DNA of 64,000 nt, from the NCBI RefSeq assembly GCF_030816965.1, contig NZ_JAUSYQ010000002.1:248001-312000 (forward strand), in the 5' to 3' direction. Of the stretch, positions 60,388 to 64,000 are shown piece after piece (the stretch's first letter is position 1; every line of letters begins with the position of its first letter). The position numbers and the translations under genes were made by a program. The notes beneath the pieces were generated by a model. It saw only the letters and a program-made list of their open reading frames with translations. It was not told the origin of the DNA and searched no databases. The stretch is from Streptomyces canus. GTDB lineage: Bacteria > Actinomycetota > Actinomycetes > Streptomycetales > Streptomycetaceae.

Positions 60388-60735
60388 ATGACCGACGGGG
60401 ATGTGAGCACCCAGGACATGCCCGTCGCCGTCCAGGTACGGACGGACGGCGACGTGGCCGACGAGGCACTCGCGTACTTCCGTGCCAAGGTGCACGCGGC
60501 CCTGACCCGGCCGGGACTTCCGGCCGTCAAGGGCAGAGTGACGATCGGCAGGGCCGCCGCACACCAGGTCCTGCCGTGGTCCGCCGGGGCCGACGTCCGG
60601 GTGGGCGGCCACCTCGTCGTCGTACGCCTTCGGGAAGGCGACGCGCATGCGCTCGCGGACCGACTGGAGGAGCGGCTGCGCGCCCGGGTGGACAGGGCCG
60701 TGCACCTCAAGCCGCGGGAGTTCCGCTCCCGATGA
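60388..60735 (+). CDS. HPF/RaiA-like ribosome hibernation protein
   Basis: The 115-residue protein is read from ATG 60388, 8 nt after GGGAG. It shows beta-alpha-beta-beta-beta-alpha features of the S30AE/HPF fold: VAVQVRTDGDVADEALAYFR, AKVHAALTRPGLPAVKGRVT, VRVGGHLVVVRLREGDAHAL, ADRLEERLRARVDRAVHL. Such proteins dimerise or silence ribosomes in stasis, and an S30AE-like protein belongs to the mycobacterial DosR regulon. The same frame is open back to ATG 60229, which has its own GAGGAGCG site. Confidence 0.7.
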   Translation: MTDGDVSTQDMPVAVQVRTDGDVADEALAYFRAKVHAALTRPGLPAVKGRVTIGRAAAHQVLPWSAGADVRVGGHLVVVRLREGDAHALADRLEERLRARVDRAVHLKPREFRSR

Positions 60736-60759
60736 GTGAGTGCCGTCCGGGCCCTGGTC

Positions 60760-60776
60760 GGGGACCATCGGCCCTT
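60760..60776. promoter_or_regulatory. candidate dormancy-regulator box
   Basis: GGGGACCATCGGCCCTT resembles the GGGAC..GGCCC type of box bound by DosR/DevR-like regulators. It lies 120 nt upstream of the PNPOx-like start, the same distance as the box at 61730 from the Rv1733c-like gene. Confidence 0.45.
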
Positions 60777-60895
60777 GGCGCGGCCCTCGGCCAGGGAGAA
60801 GCTTGAAGTAGGAGCGGCACCGATCCCCCGCGGTGTCGCTCCGCATGTAGTGCGACCGGGCAGTACGCCACGAGTCCCCCAACGGAAAGTCCGTG

Positions 60896-61360
60896 ATGGT
60901 CCACAACGCCGGGCGGCCGGCCCACGCAGGCCCGCGCCGCCGCATCGAGCTCGACAGCGCCGAGGCACTGCGACTGCTGGGCAGCGTATCCCTGGGAAGG
61001 ATCGTCTTCACCCTGCACGCGCTCCCGACCGTCCGCACGGTCAACCACGTCCTGGACTGCGGGGACATCGTCATCCGCACCCACGAGGGCACCGCCCTGA
61101 CCTCGTGCACGCAGCAGGCCGACGGCCCCGGTGTCGTCGTCGCCTACGAGGCGGACGAGATCGACGCGACGACGCATCTCGGCTGGAGCGTGGTGGTGAC
61201 GGGATACGCCCGGCCGGTGACCGACCTCGGTGAACTGGACCGCTACCAGGCGATGCTGGAGCCGTGGGTGGAGCAGCCCATGGACCACGCGATCCGCATC
61301 CGGCCCGAGCTGGTCACGGGCATCCTGCTGACCGCCGACGGCCGGGCGGGCGGGGGCTGA
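60896..61360 (+). CDS. pyridoxamine 5'-phosphate oxidase-fold protein
   Basis: The 154-residue protein starts at ATG 60896, 7 nt after GGAAAG; GTG 60893 is possible. The split-barrel pattern is clear: LGSVSLGRIVFTLHALPTVR, TVNHVLDCGDIVIRTHEGTA and a late TTHLGWSVVVTGYARPVTDL. Proteins of this fold bind FMN, F420 or haem and reduce small molecules. Nitroreductase and PNPOx-like proteins are frequent in DosR-type regulons, which fits the neighbours. Confidence 0.85.
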   Translation: MVHNAGRPAHAGPRRRIELDSAEALRLLGSVSLGRIVFTLHALPTVRTVNHVLDCGDIVIRTHEGTALTSCTQQADGPGVVVAYEADEIDATTHLGWSVVVTGYARPVTDLGELDRYQAMLEPWVEQPMDHAIRIRPELVTGILLTADGRAGGG

Positions 61361-61368
61361 GCCTTGCC

Positions 61369-61490
61369 TCACGCGATCGGAACGACGACCAGGGGGCAGT
61401 GCGAGCGGTGCAGGAGGGTGTGGACAACCGGTCCCGGGCGGGCGGCCAGGGTGAAGCGTGGCACGGCCTCCTCGGGTCGGCCGTACACAG
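61369..61490 (-). pseudogene. universal stress protein C-terminal scrap
   Basis: The minus strand encodes PGPVVHTLLHRSHCPLVVVP then IA and a stop at 61369-61371, which is the last ~25 residues of a USP domain. Upstream residues (GRPEEAVPRFTLAARP) no longer match. From 61491 to 61729 no gene is visible. Confidence 0.7.
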
Positions 61491-61729
61491 CCTGCCGCTC
61501 CCGCCCGGACGCGGAACCGGATCCAGACGCGGCACGGCCGACTCCGGCTGGTCAGCGGCAGCAGCCGCTTTCTGCGGGTCCTCCGGGCCGCCGGTCCGGG
61601 CGGTGTCCTCGAGATACACCCGCACCTGTCATCGGCACAGGCCGGTCCCCTGCCGGCCGTCGGGGTTCTTCCTGCCGCCGTGGGATGACCCGCACGGCGA
61701 TGTACGCGCCTCACCGTCCCGGTGCTCAT

Positions 61730-61743
61730 GGGCCGAACGGCCC
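61730..61743. promoter_or_regulatory. candidate dormancy-regulator box
   Basis: GGGCCGAACGGCCC is a near-perfect palindrome (GGGCCG-AA-CGGCCC), 119 nt before the Rv1733c-like start. It shares 13 bases with the site at 60104-60118. Confidence 0.5.
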
Positions 61744-61861
61744 TCTCCACGGCCGGAAACCTGTCCCGAGCGGCCCGTGAGTGCGGCCCTCTCGGCCCAT
61801 GCCGCCGCCGGCCCGGGGCTGCCAGCGTCGACGGTGTGCCGACCGAGAGGGGCGCGAAGCC

Positions 61862-62443
61862 ATGGCCCACGGCAAACGGACGAAGAAGTGGTTCTGGCGC
61901 TGGCGGAACAACCCGTTGAGGCGTTGCGACGACATCGCCGAGGCGTGGATCATCCTGGCACTGTGGGCCCTCGTCGCGGTGGGAGGCACCGTTGTCGGCC
62001 TGGTGACAGCGCACGCCACGGACGAGACACTCGCGCAACTGCGTACCGATCGGCGCTCCACCCATGCGGTGCTCGTCACCGACGTGCCGAAGCACGGCTC
62101 GGCGGTGCGGTCGTCGGACGGCAAGGTCTCGGTCACCGTCCGCTGGACGACCCCCGACGGCTCCGCCCGCACCGGGCGCACCCTGGTCGACACCGGGTTG
62201 AAGGCCGGGACGCGAGTCGTGGTCTGGCAGGACGGCCACGGCGCACTGGTCACCGCACCGCCGAGTGCCGGGGAAGCCGCTGTCGAGGCCGGCGCGCTGG
62301 GCACCGCCGCCGGACTCGCCCTCACCGGCGCGGTCCTCGGCGTGGGAGCCGTCGTGCGGTGGCGGCTCGACCGTCAGCGCGTCGACCGCTGGGGACGGGA
62401 GTGGGACCTGGTGGGCCCGCAGTGGGGGCACAGGACCGGCTGA
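61862..62443 (+). CDS. Rv1733c-like two-helix membrane protein
   Basis: The 193-residue protein starts at ATG 61862 behind GAGAGGGGCG. NPLRRCDDIAEAWIILALWA begins the first membrane helix in the way typical of Rv1733c-family proteins. A ~100-residue exported beta-rich domain follows (KVSVTVRWTTPDGSARTGRT, LVDTGLKAGTRVVVWQDGHG) and then a second helix (GLALTGAVLGVGAVVRWRL). In mycobacteria Rv1733c is a DosR-controlled protein. Function is unknown. Confidence 0.85.
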   Translation: MAHGKRTKKWFWRWRNNPLRRCDDIAEAWIILALWALVAVGGTVVGLVTAHATDETLAQLRTDRRSTHAVLVTDVPKHGSAVRSSDGKVSVTVRWTTPDGSARTGRTLVDTGLKAGTRVVVWQDGHGALVTAPPSAGEAAVEAGALGTAAGLALTGAVLGVGAVVRWRLDRQRVDRWGREWDLVGPQWGHRTG

Positions 62444-62511
62444 AGCCCACACCGCACTGCGCGGCAAACCGCCCGATGTGTCCACGACGGGCAGCACGAC
62501 GGACTGAACGA

Positions 62512-62904
62512 TGTTCCCGGCCTGCCCTGTCGTGCTGGTTCCCGAGGTGCCCGCCGCCTTCGACACCGCAAGGATGCGGGGCGTGCCGCTGCGTGCCGTG
62601 CACGCCCTGGAGGTTCCCTTCCCGCGCCGCCGGGTTGCCCTTCGGTGTGCCGGAGAAGGACCGGGCCGCCCGGGAGGACGACGGGGTGCGGCTGCTCGCC
62701 GACGCACGGCGACCGTGGCGGGAGAAGCACTCCGATGTGCACGTGCTGGAGGACGTCCGGCTGTTGCCTCCGGCCCACGCGCTGAGCAGGCGTTCCGCGC
62801 GTGCCGGGCTGGTGCTCGTGGGCCGGAGTCAGCGCGGGCCTGGGCCGGCCCTGCGGGCACTCCTGACCGAGGCTCTGTGCCCCGTCGCGGTGGTGCCCAC
62901 GTAG
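62512..62904 (+). pseudogene. universal stress protein, truncated and frameshifted
   Basis: It starts mid-domain at CPVVLVPEVPAAFDTARMRG with RGVPLRAVHALEVPFPRR. After a frameshift near 62640 it continues GVPEKDRAAREDDGVRLLAD, HSDVHVLEDVRLLPPAHALS and ALLTEALCPVAVVPT. The first USP domain and the ATP loop between the two frames are missing. It is the third broken USP in 5.5 kb. Confidence 0.75.
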
Positions 62905-62917
62905 GCAGGCCTCGGCA

Positions 62918-62956
62918 GGCAGCCATGGTGCCCGGAACGCGGGCACCATGGCTGCC
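62918..62956. terminator. 17-bp bidirectional terminator
   Basis: GGCAGCCATGGTGCCCG and its exact complement enclose the loop GAACG. It lies between the convergent stops at 62904 and 62962 and should end transcription from both sides. Confidence 0.85.
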
Positions 62957-62961
62957 GTCCG

Positions 62962-63459
62962 CTATTCACGCGCCAGCTCGGCGGCCACCCGCGCCGCCCA
63001 CTCCCGGATCGCGGCGAAGTCCCTGAAGTCCCCGCCCTTCCCGGAGCGCAGGATCATCCGGGCCACCGCTCCCTTCGCGCCTTCTTCCAGGCGGCCGCCG
63101 AAGGTGGTGTGTTCCCTGACGTCCAGCCGGGTCATGGCCCGTTGCACTCCCGGCACGGGCGGAATGTCCCGCTCGGAGGCCGAGGCGTCGAGCGGCCCGC
63201 TGCTGAAGAGCCAGAGCGGGCGTTCGGCGAGGGCGCGACGGTGTCGCCGGACGAATCGGCGGGCGTCCTTGTGCCAGCGTCCGGCGTACAGTGCTCCGCC
63301 GACCACGACGGCGTCGTACGAGGAAACGCTCGCCACCGACCGGGCGGGCAGCACGTCCACGGTCAGCCCGTCCTTGTGCAGGACCTCGCCGATGGCCTCG
63401 GCCACCTGCGCGGTCGATCCGTTGGTCGTTCCGTAAGCCACCAGCACCTTGCCGGTCAT
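62962..63459 (-). CDS. flavodoxin-domain protein (HemG-like)
   Basis: The 165-residue protein has a strong GAGAGGAGG site. The FMN phosphate loop is VLVAYGTTNGSTAQVAEAIG (TxxGxT), with VVVGGALYAGRWHKDARRFV and WLFSSGPLD as the second and third FMN loops. It resembles protoporphyrinogen-oxidase-type and general flavodoxin-domain proteins. In this setting it is likely a redox carrier used under low oxygen; that role is inferred. It is followed by the 17-bp terminator. Confidence 0.9.
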   Translation of the reverse strand: MTGKVLVAYGTTNGSTAQVAEAIGEVLHKDGLTVDVLPARSVASVSSYDAVVVGGALYAGRWHKDARRFVRRHRRALAERPLWLFSSGPLDASASERDIPPVPGVQRAMTRLDVREHTTFGGRLEEGAKGAVARMILRSGKGGDFRDFAAIREWAARVAAELARE

Positions 63460-63475
63460 GGTGGTCCGCCTCCTC

Positions 63476-64000
63476 TCACAGCTTGCGCAGCCAGTCGTCG
63501 GCCACGCCGTGCAGGGCTTGCTCGTCGGGGCTCAGCCGGGCGTCGTCCAGGCGCCAGGTGAACTCGTCGACGACGGCTGCCACGCCGTCGATCCGGCGGG
63601 TCATCGAGACGGCGATCTCCGTCTCGCTCTTGCGTTCCATCTGGCCGCTGAGGATGACGATGCCTTCGGCCACGGAGACATCGATGCTGCGCGGCGGCAG
63701 CCACATGGCGCGCGCCAGCACCTCCTTGATCACTTCTTCGCGGATGTCCGCGTCGGTCCTCAGGAAGACCTGGAGCAGGTCGCGGCGGGTGACGATGCCG
63801 ACCAGGCGGTCCGTCTCGTCGAGGACCGGCAGCCGCTCCACCTGGTGCCGGGCCATGGTCCGGGCAGCCTCGACGATGGTGTCGTCGGCGTGCACGACGA
63901 CCGGAGGCGCGGTCATCAGCCGGCCTGCGGTGCGGGCCTTCGCCTTGACTGCCTGCCGCCGGACGCCGCGCGTGAGCGAGACCAGTCGGCGGCGGTGGGC
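63476..64000 (-). CDS. CBS-pair/BON-domain protein (5' end outside the window)
   Basis: The frame is open to the window edge. Visible in order are a basic linker (LVSLTRGVRRQAVKAKARTA), a second CBS motif (LMTAPPVVVHADDTIVEAAR, RLPVLDETDRLVGIVTRRDL) and a BON domain (SIDVSVAEGIVILSGQMERK). CBS pairs bind adenosine nucleotides and BON binds lipids or membranes. Proteins of this layout often accompany stress-protein and DosR-like gene sets. It ends 17 nt before the flavodoxin start, so the two are one operon. Confidence 0.88.
   Translation of the reverse strand, partial: AHRRRLVSLTRGVRRQAVKAKARTAGRLMTAPPVVVHADDTIVEAARTMARHQVERLPVLDETDRLVGIVTRRDLLQVFLRTDADIREEVIKEVLARAMWLPPRSIDVSVAEGIVILSGQMERKSETEIAVSMTRRIDGVAAVVDEFTWRLDDARLSPDEQALHGVADDWLRKL

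Noticed and set aside
61264..62904. A 546-codon plus-strand frame across the Rv1733c-like gene
   Set aside because: Only its last ~95 codons resemble a protein (the end of a broken USP); the rest is shadow of the real gene in another frame.
1..64000. tRNA, rRNA, riboswitch and replication-origin features
   Set aside because: I scanned for typical tRNA arms, rRNA segments, DnaA-box clusters and known riboswitch cores and saw none convincing; a covariance-model search would be needed to exclude a missed tRNA.

Overview
The window is high-GC actinobacterial DNA and almost certainly comes from a Streptomyces. The marks are strong G/C bias at third codon positions, many GTG starts, Tat and lipobox exports, WhiB, LuxR-LAL and ECF41 regulators, DUF574-type methyltransferases, a WYL regulator and IS5/IS481 remnants. 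The density of broken genes (more than twenty) beside short intact operons suggests an accessory region such as a chromosome arm; that placement is inference. I saw no rRNA, tRNA or CRISPR array.

Layout. 0-5 kb: a coiled-coil/winged-helix protein, a WhiB fragment butted onto an ECF sigma fragment, a decayed SDR, an NmrA-like oxidoreductase, a broken fumarate reductase flavoprotein and an intact OsmC/Ohr protein. 5.1-8.8 kb: a tightly coupled four-gene operon (patatin lipase, UGT/MGT glycosyltransferase, small membrane protein, serine hydrolase) that I cannot match to a described pathway. 9-15 kb: IS5 debris, a large LuxR-LAL regulator and a sulfatase pseudogene. 15-21 kb: a Tat-exported NlpC/P60 protein, a lipoprotein/membrane pair, a GNAT, a lipoprotein with an HNH-like motif and a P450 relic. 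21-26.5 kb: a WYL regulator/VOC pair, and a pcaIJF operon for the end of the beta-ketoadipate pathway with a divergent LysR gene. 26.8-30.2 kb: a PAP2 phosphatase, a two-component system whose kinase has an extra C-terminal exported module, and a divergent small secreted protein. 31-36 kb: a GH29 fucosidase with a striking operator/promoter, then an integration scar (arabinofuranosidase tail, XRE fragment, tyrosine recombinase without its catalytic Tyr). 36.5-50.2 kb: two methyltransferases, an aminoglycoside-phosphotransferase-like protein, several TetR and ArsR regulators with readable operators, two AHSA1/SRPBCC systems (one fused to ArsR, one split), an ECF41 sigma factor beside an FAD oxidoreductase, and a second coiled-coil/winged-helix protein. 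50-54 kb: mosaic relics, a secreted protein, a CE4 deacetylase and a GNAT.

54.4-64 kb resembles the dormancy/hypoxia (DosR-type) gene set of actinobacteria: a GH65 sugar phosphorylase with a beta-phosphoglucomutase-like HAD, a GAF-GAF histidine kinase of the DevS type, a ribosome-hibernation-like protein, a PNPOx-fold protein, an Rv1733c-like membrane protein, a flavodoxin and a CBS-BON protein. All three universal stress protein genes in this stretch are broken. A short near-palindrome (core GCCGAACGGCC, with a looser GGGGACC..GGCCCTT variant) recurs ahead of several of these genes and could be the response-regulator site.
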